Numbered from the stretch's first letter, positions 1 through 5,341 are shown. The stretch is 5,638 nt of DNA from UBA5972 sp964466385 (GCA_964466385.1 CAYXNM010000161.1:1-5638), one strand, 5' to 3'. A program made the numbers and translations. The notes: generated by a model from the sequence alone, not told the origin.

Positions 1-74
1 CGCCCTCCCAGTGTCGGGCGCGTCCCTCGTTTCTTCGTGGGTGGCGACAGGTCACGGATTGGGCGGGGTGGCAT
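1..74 (-). CDS. 5' end of an unrecognised protein, cut by the window edge
   Basis: On the minus strand an ATG (bases 74-72) opens a frame without stops to the window edge, 24 complete codons. The visible N-terminus begins MPPRPIRDLSPPTKKRG and is rich in proline, lysine and arginine. This suggests a disordered, basic, cytoplasmic start; no signal peptide or membrane segment is visible. A GAGGA ribosome binding site lies just upstream (about 77-82), only three to four bases from the ATG, which is rather close. A promoter-like pair, TTGCAA and TATCAT with a 16-base spacer, sits 21 to 48 bases further upstream. I do not recognise the family and suggest no function. The frame is too short for a codon-usage test, so the call rests on the order promoter, binding site, ATG and open frame. 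It would be transcribed in the same direction as the oxidoreductase gene to its right, 252 bases away. Confidence 0.42.
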   Translation of the reverse strand, partial: MPPRPIRDLSPPTKKRGTRPTLGG

Positions 75-93
75 TATCCTCGTGGTAAATATC

Positions 94-133
94 AATGATA
101 TCAACATATTACACCGTTGCAAAAGCGCCCACC
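94..133. repeat. Dispersed intergenic repeat, copy 1
   Basis: This block matches a second block at about 5143-5184 in the same orientation. Shared runs in order are ATGA, TATCAA, TACACCGTT, GCAAAAGC, CCC and CC, separated by a five-base divergent spacer, single mismatches and small gaps. From TATCAA onward about 28 of 36 aligned columns agree. Copy 1 lacks one C between ACCGTT and GCAAAA. Each copy is followed by a GC-rich hairpin of different sequence. It could be a protein-binding site, a conserved promoter read on the minus strand, or the remains of a larger repeated element. Confidence 0.5.
95..122 (-). promoter_or_regulatory. Candidate promoter for the left-edge gene
   Basis: Read on the minus strand, TTGCAA (122-117, four of six matches to TTGACA) is followed after 16 bases by TATCAT (100-95, five of six matches to TATAAT). 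Transcription would start near 88, giving a leader of about 14 bases with the ribosome binding site. The -10 element overlaps an 8-bp palindrome, TGATATCA (96-103), flanked by AATAT (88-92) and ATATT (106-110), so it could also be an operator. The promoter lies within the dispersed repeat. Not tested; similar pairs arise by chance in AT-rich gaps. Confidence 0.35.
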
Positions 134-135
134 GT

Positions 136-182
136 CGTGCCAGAGGCACGCTTTCAGCGTGACGGGCAGGCAGGCGCTGCCC
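136..182. other. Two adjacent small hairpins in an intergenic gap
   Basis: Two perfect 6-bp inverted repeats stand close together. CGTGCC (136-141) pairs with GGCACG (145-150) across a three-base loop, and GGGCAG (164-169) pairs with CTGCCC (177-182) across seven bases. Neither is followed by a T-tract on either strand, so they are not classic intrinsic terminators. They lie between the oxidoreductase stop codon and the left-edge gene and could slow or process the oxidoreductase transcript end, but GC-rich DNA yields such stems often. Confidence 0.3.
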
Positions 183-229
183 GGTGGTGCCGCCGGACGG
201 GAATGGGGACGGGGTTCGGTCCGGGCGCC

Positions 230-264
230 GGGCGCGCCAGTTTCAACCGCTTTGCCGCGCGCCC
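230..264 (-). terminator. Weak inverted repeat downstream of the oxidoreductase gene
   Basis: GGGCGCGC (230-237) and GCGCGCCC (257-264) form a perfect 8-bp stem around a 19-base loop, 63 to 97 bases past the oxidoreductase stop on the minus strand. No T-run follows in that direction, so at best it is a transcript-end stabilising stem or works with Rho. No better terminator is visible between the gene and the left edge. Just before it on the transcript, at 268-281, the seven-base unit ATGCAAG occurs twice in tandem (plus-strand reading). Confidence 0.25.
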
Positions 265-326
265 ATCATGCAAGATGCAAGAAAATGTCTGTCGGCCACG
301 CGACTATGAGGTTGGCGGACCAGCAC

Positions 327-3300
327 TCAGCGGGTTTCACCGATAAGCCGCGCGACCCGGCTTTGGACATCGCTGACAGCATTCGACTTTACGGTTCCGT
401 ACCCGCGGATATCCATCGGCGCCCGCAATATTGCCAGCCAGGTTTCGCATGTGGCGCCGGTCGCTTCGCCTGCCGCCTGATCCATGACCTTCTCATACCA
501 GCGGATCAGATCGCGTTCCGCCCGGCGCTCGGCCGTGTAGCCGAACGGATCCAGCGGCGTTCCCCGCAGCCCCTTCATCGCTGCCAGCACCCTGAAACCG
601 GATCTCAGCCAGGGCCCAAACGCGCGTTTTCGTGGCCGGCCGGACGCATCCCCGGGCCCTTGCAGGAGTGGCGGCGACAAGTGATAGCCGAGCTTGAAAC
701 CGGGTTCGAACGACCGCTCCAGAAGGCGCTTGAATTCGGGGTCGAGATGCAGGCGCGCGACCTCGTATTCGTCTTTGTATGACATCAGCCTGAACAGGGA
801 TTTCGCCGCCGCGCGCACCAACGCCTCGGCCCCGGTGAGGGTCAGTTTTTGCTGAAAACCGGTGATGCGCGCTTGATATCGCGCCGCGTATTCCGCGTTC
901 TGGTAGCCCGCCAGAAAATCACACCGCGTCGCAATCACATCTTCCAGCGGTCTGATTTCGGTCTGCGCGGGCGTTTTGGTCCCGCCCAGCGCCGTTGGCG
1001 TTTCGGCCAGCACACGACCGCAGGCAAATGCCGCCTTGTTGCGTGCGACGGCGACACCGTTCAACTCGATGGCGCGCAGCAGCGCCTGCTGCGACACCGG
1101 CACCAGCCCCTTTTGCCAGGCAAACCCCAGCATGATCACATTGGCAAAAACGCTGTCGCCCAGGACCGTTTCGGCCATTTCGTTGGCATTGACGAGCGAC
1201 AGGTTATCCGCACCGGTCACTTTGGCGATATCGCAGAGGCGCGCGTCCATATCAAGGCGCGCATCACGGTTGCGAACCAGCTCACCAGTCGGCATCAGGG
1301 CCGAATTCAGGACCAGCTTCGTTCGCCCGTCGCAAGTGGCAAGAGCCTTGGGAGAGGACGACACCACGATATCGCACCCGATCACTGCGCTGGCCGCGCA
1401 GGCGTCGATGCGCACCTGGTTGACCGAAGCGGGAGCAGGGCCGAGCCGGACAAAGCTGAGGACGGCACCGAATTTTTGCGAGAACCCGGTGAAGTCCAGC
1501 ACCGTAGCACCCATGTTCTGCAGATGCGCGGCCATGGTGATCAGCGCGCCGACCGTCACCACCCCGGTTCCGCCAACGCCGGTGATCAGCAGATCGTAAG
1601 GGCGCTCAACGGGTCTGATCACCGGGCGGGGCAATGCATCGGCAAGCGCGATCACCTGTCGATGCCTGCCGGTATCGCCCACCCGTCGCTTGCCCGTCAC
1701 GGTCACGAAGCTTGGACATAGCCCGTCAAGACACGTGAAATCCTTGTTGCAACTGGACAGGTTGATCCGGCGCTTGCGGCCGAATTCGGTTTCCAGAGGC
1801 TCGACGCTCAGACAGTTTGACTGCACGGAACAATCGCCGCATCCCTCGCAGACCAGCGGGTTGATCATTGCGAACCGCCCCGGGTCGGCCAGGGTTCCGC
1901 GCTTGCGGCGGCGACGTTTCTCGGTCGCGCAGATTTGTTCGTAGATCAGGATCGACACCCCTTTGACATCGCGCAGTTCACGCTGCACGCGGTCCAGTTC
2001 GCGGCGATGGTCGATGCTGGTGCCCGTGGGGAAATCCGCGACGCTGAATTTGGTCGGGTCATCGGAGACCAGCGCAATCCTGTCCACACCCTCGGCGCGG
2101 CAGATATGGGCAATGGCCATGACGCTGACAGGGCCGTCGACCGGTTGCCCGCCGGTCATCGCCACCGCATCATTGAACAGGATCTTGTAAGTGATGTTGG
2201 CGCGCGCCGCGATGGACTGACGGATCGCCATCGAGCCGGAATGATACCAGGTGCCTTCGCCGAGGTTCTGAAAGATGTGGCCCTTGCCCGTGAAGGTCGT
2301 CGAGCCTGCCCAATTCACGCCCTCGCCGCCCATCTGGATCAGTGAAGTGGTATCACGGTCCATCCAGCTTGCCATGACGTGGCATCCGATGCCTGCCAGC
2401 GCGCGCGACCCGCGCGGCACCCGTGTCGATGTGTTATGCGGGCACCCCGAACAAAAATAGGGCGTACGCTGCGCCCCGTGGAGCGAAGGCGGTACCGACG
2501 CGTCAGGCGCCAGTTCCTTGGCCCTTGTCAGGAACCCCTCTTCCGGGAATACCCCATCAAGCCGCGCCGCGATCAGCGGGACGAGTTGCCGGGGCGACAG
2601 TTCGCCCGTCCAGGGGACCAGACGGTTTCCCGACCTGTCATGCTTGCCCACCATGCGTTCGGGTTTGTCACCGGGCCAGTCATAGAAATATTCCTTGAGC
2701 TGGCTTTCGATGATGCCGCGCTTTTCCTCGATCACCAGAACCTCGTGCTTGCCGCGTACGAAATCCAGCGCACCGCGCCGGGCCAGGGGCCAGACCATGC
2801 CAACCTTGTAAACCTCGATCCCCAGGCGGCGACAAACCGTTTCGTCAATCCTCAGCAGCCGCAGGGCCTCCATCAGGTCAAGATGCCCCTTGCCCGTGGA
2901 AACGATACCGAAACGCGCATCCTGAACACCGAAGATCGCGCGGTCGATCGGGTTGGCCTCGGCAAAGGCGAAAACCGCGTGTTTCTTGTGTTCCAGGCGT
3001 TCCTCGATTTGCGGTCCGGGCAGATCGGGCCAACGCAGATGCAGGCCACCAGGCGGAACGGCATGGTCCGGCATGACGAATGTCCGGTCCGCCCGCAGAT
3101 CCACCGACCGCGCGGATTCCACCGTCTCGGATATTGCCTTGAACCCGACCCAGGTTCCGGAATAGCGCGACAGGGCATAGCCGTATTCGCCGAATTCCAG
3201 GTATTCGCCAACGGAGGCGGGATTCAGGACCGGCATGAACCATGACATAAAGGCAACGTCGGACTGGTGCGACATCGAGGACGAGACGCACCCGTGATCA

Positions 3301-3752
3301 TCCCCTGCCACGACCAGCACACCGCCCCTTGGCGACGAGCCATAGGCATTGCCGTGTTTCAGGGCATCGCCCGAACGATCGACGCCGGGGCCCTTGCCAT
3401 ACCACATCGCGAAAACGCCATCGACGGTCCTGTCGGGATCGCTTTCGACCTGTTGGGATCCAAAGACGGCGGTCGCGGCCAGATCTTCGTTGACGGCGGG
3501 CAGGAACTCGATGCCCAGACCGCCAAGCATGTCGCCCGCGCGCCAAAGCTCCAGATCCAGCGCCCCAAGGGGTGAGCCGCGATATCCCGACACGAACCCG
3601 CCGGTGTTCAGCCCCGCACCCCGATCCCGGCGCGCCTGATCCATCAGGACGCGGGCCAGTGCCTGGGTGCCGGTCATGAAAACCCGGCCCGAGACCTTGG
3701 TATACCGGTCGCCCAATTCGTAAGGGTACATTTCCGGAGGTTTGATTGCCAT
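327..3752 (-). CDS. Indolepyruvate ferredoxin oxidoreductase, fused IorA-IorB type
   Basis: The 1141-residue cytoplasmic enzyme belongs to the 2-oxoacid:ferredoxin oxidoreductases. Known members oxidatively decarboxylate indolepyruvate and other aryl-pyruvates, made by aromatic amino acid transamination, to acyl-CoA and pass electrons to ferredoxin. The order is IorA-like pyrimidine domain (GYRGSPLG near 55-62), thiamine diphosphate domain (CSGCPH near 434-439, GEGTWYHSG near 499-507, NDAVAMTGGQP near 527-537), a cysteine-rich iron-sulfur segment (C635, C638, C641, C647, then C668, C674, C679), a gamma/IorB domain (GVGGTGVVTVG near 725-735, TGFSQKFGAV near 755-764) and a C-terminal helical region (about 940-1141) usual in this single-chain form. 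Length is normal for the fusion and no frameshift is seen. I chose the ATG at 3752 because AGGAG (3765-3761) precedes it by eight bases; a GTG at 3770 would swallow that site. A divergent Lrp-type gene lies upstream. Family is certain; substrate is inferred. Confidence 0.95.
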   Translation of the reverse strand: MAIKPPEMYPYELGDRYTKVSGRVFMTGTQALARVLMDQARRDRGAGLNTGGFVSGYRGSPLGALDLELWRAGDMLGGLGIEFLPAVNEDLAATAVFGSQQVESDPDRTVDGVFAMWYGKGPGVDRSGDALKHGNAYGSSPRGGVLVVAGDDHGCVSSSMSHQSDVAFMSWFMPVLNPASVGEYLEFGEYGYALSRYSGTWVGFKAISETVESARSVDLRADRTFVMPDHAVPPGGLHLRWPDLPGPQIEERLEHKKHAVFAFAEANPIDRAIFGVQDARFGIVSTGKGHLDLMEALRLLRIDETVCRRLGIEVYKVGMVWPLARRGALDFVRGKHEVLVIEEKRGIIESQLKEYFYDWPGDKPERMVGKHDRSGNRLVPWTGELSPRQLVPLIAARLDGVFPEEGFLTRAKELAPDASVPPSLHGAQRTPYFCSGCPHNTSTRVPRGSRALAGIGCHVMASWMDRDTTSLIQMGGEGVNWAGSTTFTGKGHIFQNLGEGTWYHSGSMAIRQSIAARANITYKILFNDAVAMTGGQPVDGPVSVMAIAHICRAEGVDRIALVSDDPTKFSVADFPTGTSIDHRRELDRVQRELRDVKGVSILIYEQICATEKRRRRKRGTLADPGRFAMINPLVCEGCGDCSVQSNCLSVEPLETEFGRKRRINLSSCNKDFTCLDGLCPSFVTVTGKRRVGDTGRHRQVIALADALPRPVIRPVERPYDLLITGVGGTGVVTVGALITMAAHLQNMGATVLDFTGFSQKFGAVLSFVRLGPAPASVNQVRIDACAASAVIGCDIVVSSSPKALATCDGRTKLVLNSALMPTGELVRNRDARLDMDARLCDIAKVTGADNLSLVNANEMAETVLGDSVFANVIMLGFAWQKGLVPVSQQALLRAIELNGVAVARNKAAFACGRVLAETPTALGGTKTPAQTEIRPLEDVIATRCDFLAGYQNAEYAARYQARITGFQQKLTLTGAEALVRAAAKSLFRLMSYKDEYEVARLHLDPEFKRLLERSFEPGFKLGYHLSPPLLQGPGDASGRPRKRAFGPWLRSGFRVLAAMKGLRGTPLDPFGYTAERRAERDLIRWYEKVMDQAAGEATGATCETWLAILRAPMDIRGYGTVKSNAVSDVQSRVARLIGETR

Positions 3753-3760
3753 TGTGCGGT

Positions 3761-3765
3761 CTCCT
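3761..3765 (-). promoter_or_regulatory. Ribosome binding site fixing the oxidoreductase start
   Basis: AGGAG on the minus strand lies eight bases before the ATG at 3752. The in-frame GTG at 3770 is five bases upstream of this site and would place it inside the coding region, with no comparable site in front of the GTG. The conserved-looking N-terminus MAIKPPEM also fits the ATG. Confidence 0.75.
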
Positions 3766-3809
3766 GGCACGATCCTATCCGAACAGGCGGGAAAGCTGTG
3801 TCCGATGTC

Positions 3810-3838
3810 TTGCCGGAAAGCCTCTCAATTGGTAAAGT
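3810..3838 (+). promoter_or_regulatory. Candidate promoter of the Lrp-type regulator
   Basis: TTGCCG (3810-3815) and TAAAGT (3833-3838) are separated by 17 bases, each matching four of six consensus positions. Transcription would begin near 3845, leaving a leader of about 47 bases before the ATG at 3892. The predicted start falls in the TTCCGGAA palindrome, a position where bound regulator would block its own transcription. I found no equally good promoter for the divergent oxidoreductase gene, which may therefore depend on activation. Confidence 0.35.
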
Positions 3839-3878
3839 ATTCCGGAAACTCCTGTCGAAACGAAAGATTTTGCCGGTG
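3811..3878. promoter_or_regulatory. Three phased CCGG sites, possible Lrp-type operator
   Basis: In the 139-base divergent gap CCGG occurs at 3813-3816, 3842-3845 and 3873-3876, in the contexts TTGCCGGAAA, TTCCGGAA (a perfect 8-bp palindrome at 3840-3847) and TTGCCGGTGA. The spacings are 29 and 31 bases, about three DNA helix turns each, so all three face the same side of the helix. Lrp/AsnC proteins are known to assemble as multimers on several phased sites, often controlling themselves and a divergent neighbour. The link to this regulator is inference, and CCGG is common in GC-rich DNA. Confidence 0.35.
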
Positions 3879-3891
3879 AATGAGGAAATTG

Positions 3892-4359
3892 ATGAAACTG
3901 GAACGTGCGGATCGCCGAATTCTGAAATACCTGCAACGGGATGGGCGGATATCAAATCAGGATCTGGCCGAAGCTTCGGCAATGTCCGCCTCGGCCTGCT
4001 GGCGACGTGTGCGGGCCTTGCAGGAAAGCGGCATCATTCAAGGATACGCAGCGATTGTGAACCCCGAGGCATGTGGCCTGGAATTCCACGCCATCCTGCA
4101 TGTCGTCCTGACCCGGCACGAACCGGGGGTGCAGAAGCATTTCGTGCAGGCAATGGCCGGCCGGGCCGAGATCCTCGACTGTTTTTCGACCACGGGGGAT
4201 GCGGATTATCACCTGCGAATCCGGTGCCCCAACAAGGAAGCCTATAATGCCTTTCTGGAGGATTTCATGTTCCGCATCCCCGGCATCGCCACGGTGCGCA
4301 CCAATCTGGTCTTGCGCGAGATAAAGCACGAAATCTCCGTTCCTGTCGAATACGACTGA
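3892..4359 (+). CDS. Lrp/AsnC-family transcriptional regulator
   Basis: A 155-residue DNA-binding protein of normal length for the family. Residues about 4-55 form the winged helix-turn-helix: a DRRIL helix, then DGRISNQDLAE, and the recognition helix around MSASACWRRVRALQESGII, ending with GYAAIVNP. Residues about 65-150 are the RAM (ligand-binding and oligomerising) domain, with the core TTGDADYHLRI near 100-110. Family members bind amino acids or related metabolites and act as dimers to octamers. The ATG at 3892 is chosen because AGGA lies five bases upstream; an in-frame ATG at 3880 (MRKL) has no good binding site and would contain that AGGA. It is divergent from the indolepyruvate oxidoreductase, so the likely job is control of that gene and of itself, with an aromatic amino acid or its oxoacid as a plausible effector. 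The family is clear; target and ligand are inferred from context. Confidence 0.93.
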   Translation: MKLERADRRILKYLQRDGRISNQDLAEASAMSASACWRRVRALQESGIIQGYAAIVNPEACGLEFHAILHVVLTRHEPGVQKHFVQAMAGRAEILDCFSTTGDADYHLRIRCPNKEAYNAFLEDFMFRIPGIATVRTNLVLREIKHEISVPVEYD

Positions 4360-4458
4360 CCCACGAGGTCCGGCACAAGAATTGAACCCCGTATTTTTCC
4401 TGGCGGGGAAAGGGCCGCGTGCCACCGCGACCCCCTCTGACAACCGCGCCTTACGGAA

Positions 4459-4472
4459 TTGAGCCAGATCAA
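4459..4472 (+). promoter_or_regulatory. FNR/NnrR-type box upstream of the globin
   Basis: TTGA-GCCAGA-TCAA matches the TTGA-N6-TCAA core recognised by FNR-family activators: FNR/FnrL for low oxygen, NnrR/Dnr relatives for nitric oxide. Its centre is 4465.5. The hexamer TAATAT (4494-4499) predicts a start at about 4507, which puts the box at -41.5, the classic position for class II activation. The globin ATG follows 26 bases later. Box, spacing and target gene agree, making this one of the best-supported regulatory calls here. Which FNR-family protein binds cannot be told from sequence. Confidence 0.75.
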
Positions 4473-4493
4473 TGTCCCAAACCGTTCGATGGC

Positions 4494-4499
4494 TAATAT
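4494..4499 (+). promoter_or_regulatory. -10 element of the globin promoter
   Basis: TAATAT matches four of six positions of TATAAT and lies 21 bases past the end of the FNR-type box, the usual spacing at activator-dependent promoters without a good -35. The predicted leader of about 26 bases contains the AGGAG ribosome binding site (4523-4527). Confidence 0.55.
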
Positions 4500-4532
4500 C
4501 GCATTACGGTGAACCGGCAATCAGGAGCGCCA

Positions 4533-4949
4533 ATGACCCTAAACCCGGACCAAATCACGTTGATCAGAGCCACCTTTGTCGATCTCATGGACGATTTCAA
4601 TCCCTGGCAAACGCGGTTTTACGAAACGTTCTTCAAACTGGCACCGCACGTGAAGCCTCTTTTCAGGGACGATATCGCCGGGCAGGAAATGCGCTTCTTG
4701 ACCACACTCAAGGTTATCGTCGACAATCTGGACGAACCCGACGCCTTGAAACCCCGCTATGCCGAACTTGGTCGCGTGCACGCGATCGTCGGTGTCAAGC
4801 GCAAGGATTTCGACCCCATGTGCGAAGCGTTGATCGAGACCATACGCGAAACCCTGGGCGAAAGGTTTACCCCAAAGATCGAGGCGGCATGGCGCCAAGG
4901 CTACAAGCACGTCGCTGATCAGGTCATGAAAGGAGGCGGCCTGAAATGA
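4533..4949 (+). CDS. Single-domain globin, haem-binding
   Basis: A 138-residue protein matching the haem domain of flavohaemoglobins and bacterial haemoglobins. By comparison with flavohaemoglobin, Y30 (in RFYETFF) fits the distal B10 tyrosine, F44 (in KPLF) the CD1 phenylalanine, Q51 the E7 glutamine, and H83 (in GRVHAIVGV) the proximal iron ligand. Residue 93 (KRKDF) is phenylalanine where flavohaemoglobins usually have tyrosine. No FAD or NAD domain follows, so reduction would need another protein. Family members bind oxygen or nitric oxide in the cytoplasm; storage, sensing or NO detoxification are all possible. The ATG at 4533 is preferred, with AGGAG (4523-4527) five bases before it; a GTG at 4509 would place that site inside the gene. 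An FNR-type promoter drives it, arguing for induction at low oxygen or by NO. Haem binding is well supported, exact role unknown. Confidence 0.9.
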   Translation: MTLNPDQITLIRATFVDLMDDFNPWQTRFYETFFKLAPHVKPLFRDDIAGQEMRFLTTLKVIVDNLDEPDALKPRYAELGRVHAIVGVKRKDFDPMCEALIETIRETLGERFTPKIEAAWRQGYKHVADQVMKGGGLK

Positions 4950-5137
4950 CAGGGATCTCGGCGGATTGTCAGTTCCGGCGGGATGGTTTCTATTCAAAGA
5001 ACCGCAGGAACAAGGACCGCCCCACCAAGACGCATCATCTTAAGGAGGCTCCGAACAAGGGGGTTTTTTGCGGGAAATGTCAGACCCCGCCGGATGGGGG
5101 GCCTGCGTCCCCACAGCCAAATGCATACCGTATCTGA
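4946..5137 (+). CDS. Possible 63-residue protein coupled to the globin, doubtful
   Basis: The ATG overlaps the globin stop as ATGA, and a full AGGAGG (4931-4936) lies nine bases upstream, an arrangement typical of translational coupling. The product (starting MTGISADCQF) is basic, rich in Lys, Arg, Asn and Pro, and has one CGKC pair near residues 42-45, but shows no recognisable domain, signal peptide or membrane segment. Its later part runs through a T-run and G-tracts that look non-coding. The AGGAGG also simply encodes part of the globin's Lys-Gly-Gly tail. I lean to a chance frame or a degraded gene, and list it because the start signals are unusually good. Confidence 0.25.
   Translation: MTGISADCQFRRDGFYSKNRRNKDRPTKTHHLKEAPNKGVFCGKCQTPPDGGPASPQPNAYRI
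5049..5069 (+). terminator. Weak terminator-like stem after the globin
   Basis: CTCC (5049-5052) can pair with GGGG (5059-5062, one G-U pair) around GAACAA, followed after one G by six T's (5064-5069). The T-run is the only sizeable one downstream of the globin, about 100 bases past its stop. The stem is only four pairs, so efficiency is uncertain. If it works, the coupled 63-codon frame would be cut inside its coding sequence, another reason to doubt that frame. Confidence 0.3.
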
Positions 5138-5142
5138 AAACC

Positions 5143-5184
5143 ATGACATATCAAAGGGATACACCGTTCGCAAAAGCCCCCGCC
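5143..5184. repeat. Dispersed intergenic repeat, copy 2
   Basis: This is the counterpart of the block at 94-133, in the same orientation about 5 kb away. It keeps ATGA, TATCAA, TACACCGTT, GCAAAAGC, CCC and CC, with one extra C after ACCGTT. Unlike copy 1, no good minus-strand promoter or minus-strand gene is visible beside it, so the shared function need not be promoter activity. The GC-rich hairpin after it (5179-5198) overlaps its end. Confidence 0.5.
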
Positions 5185-5198
5185 ATGGCGCGGGCGGG
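5179..5198. other. GC-rich hairpin at the end of repeat copy 2
   Basis: CCCGCC (5179-5184) pairs perfectly with GGCGGG (5193-5198) around an eight-base loop. No T-tract follows. It occupies the same place relative to the repeat as the hairpin at 136-150 does to copy 1, but the stem sequence differs. Confidence 0.35.
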
Positions 5199-5202
5199 CG
5201 CT

Positions 5203-5222
5203 GACATTTATTGCAAAATGTC
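5203..5222. other. Perfect 7-bp inverted repeat
   Basis: GACATTT (5203-5209) and AAATGTC (5216-5222) are exact inverted copies around ATTGCA. The AT-rich arms contrast with the GC-rich surroundings. It could be a dimeric regulator's operator or an RNA hairpin. It lies about 57 bases upstream of the -35 element of the promoter at 5279-5306, a plausible activator position for the genes on the right. Confidence 0.4.
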
Positions 5223-5278
5223 GAGACGCGTAAATCAGGGGGTCCTTAAGAAACATCAAGAAAACACGGCTGATTCCC

Positions 5279-5306
5279 TCGACAATTCCGAAAAACATAT
5301 TATTAT
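5279..5306 (+). promoter_or_regulatory. Strong candidate promoter for the right-hand genes
   Basis: TCGACA (5279-5284, five of six matches to TTGACA) and TATTAT (5301-5306, five of six matches to TATAAT) are 16 bases apart, in the most AT-rich part of the window. Transcription would start near 5313. The inverted repeat ACATAT (5295-5300) and ATATGT (5313-5318) brackets the -10 element, so a repressor bound there would block the promoter. It would serve the hypothetical frame at 5342 and the gene starting at 5600. Confidence 0.5.
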
Positions 5307-5318
5307 TTGTTTATATGT
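5295..5318. promoter_or_regulatory. AT-rich inverted repeat over the -10 region
   Basis: ACATAT (5295-5300) and ATATGT (5313-5318) are exact 6-bp inverted copies separated by 12 bases, with centres 18 bases apart, close to two helix turns. They flank the TATTAT -10 element and the predicted start, the geometry of a repressor operator. The arms are AT-rich, so chance is possible. Confidence 0.35.
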
Positions 5319-5341
5319 AACAAGAGGCCGAAAATAGGGCT

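Larger units (their letters stand above)
4950..5341. other. About 390 bases without a convincing gene
   Basis: Apart from the doubtful frame overlapping the globin stop, this stretch shows regulatory and structural signals rather than coding sequence. In order it contains a weak terminator-like stem with six T's near 5049-5069, several G-tract/C-tract pairings (5070-5112), copy 2 of the dispersed repeat, two hairpins (5179-5198 and 5203-5222) and an AT-rich promoter (5279-5318). A second open frame from the ATG at 5077 to 5337 has no ribosome binding site at a suitable distance and, judged by eye, a much lower share of G or C at third codon positions than the clear genes here. I see no tRNA or known RNA family. 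A small RNA is possible. Confidence 0.5.

Noticed and set aside
95..346. 83-codon plus-strand frame beginning MISTYYTVAKAP, which resembles MTYQRDTPFAKAP read through the second repeat copy
   Set aside because: Both frames keep the AKAP phase and start with ATG, but neither has a ribosome binding site and the proteins diverge at once after the repeat. The similarity is explained by the DNA repeat.
117..3639. Several long plus-strand open frames opposite the oxidoreductase, for example 117-782, 849-1721 and 2379-3245
   Set aside because: They lie antisense to a gene with a clear family, conserved motifs throughout and a good start. Their products show no domains and are rich in Arg, Pro and His, as expected of shadow frames in GC-rich DNA.
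3753..3770. GTG start at 3770 for the oxidoreductase
   Set aside because: It would place the AGGAG site inside the coding region and has no binding site of its own.
3800..3828. Minus-strand TTGAGA as -35 of an oxidoreductase promoter
   Set aside because: At 17 bases the -10 position reads TCGGAC, matching only two of six positions; other spacings and a TAGGAT further down (3777-3772) lack a -35 partner.
4387..4408. CCCCG and CGGGG inverted repeat after the Lrp-type gene as a terminator
   Set aside because: Only five pairs with a 12-base loop; the T-run lies in the loop rather than after the stem.
3952..4443. 163-codon minus-strand frame opposite the Lrp-type gene, and 4539-4997 opposite the globin
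   Set aside because: Antisense to well-supported genes, with no recognisable motifs or start signals.
5077..5337. Open frame beginning MSDPAGWG in the gap right of the globin
   Set aside because: No ribosome binding site at a usable distance, low GC at third codon positions compared with the clear genes, and it runs through the AT-rich promoter.
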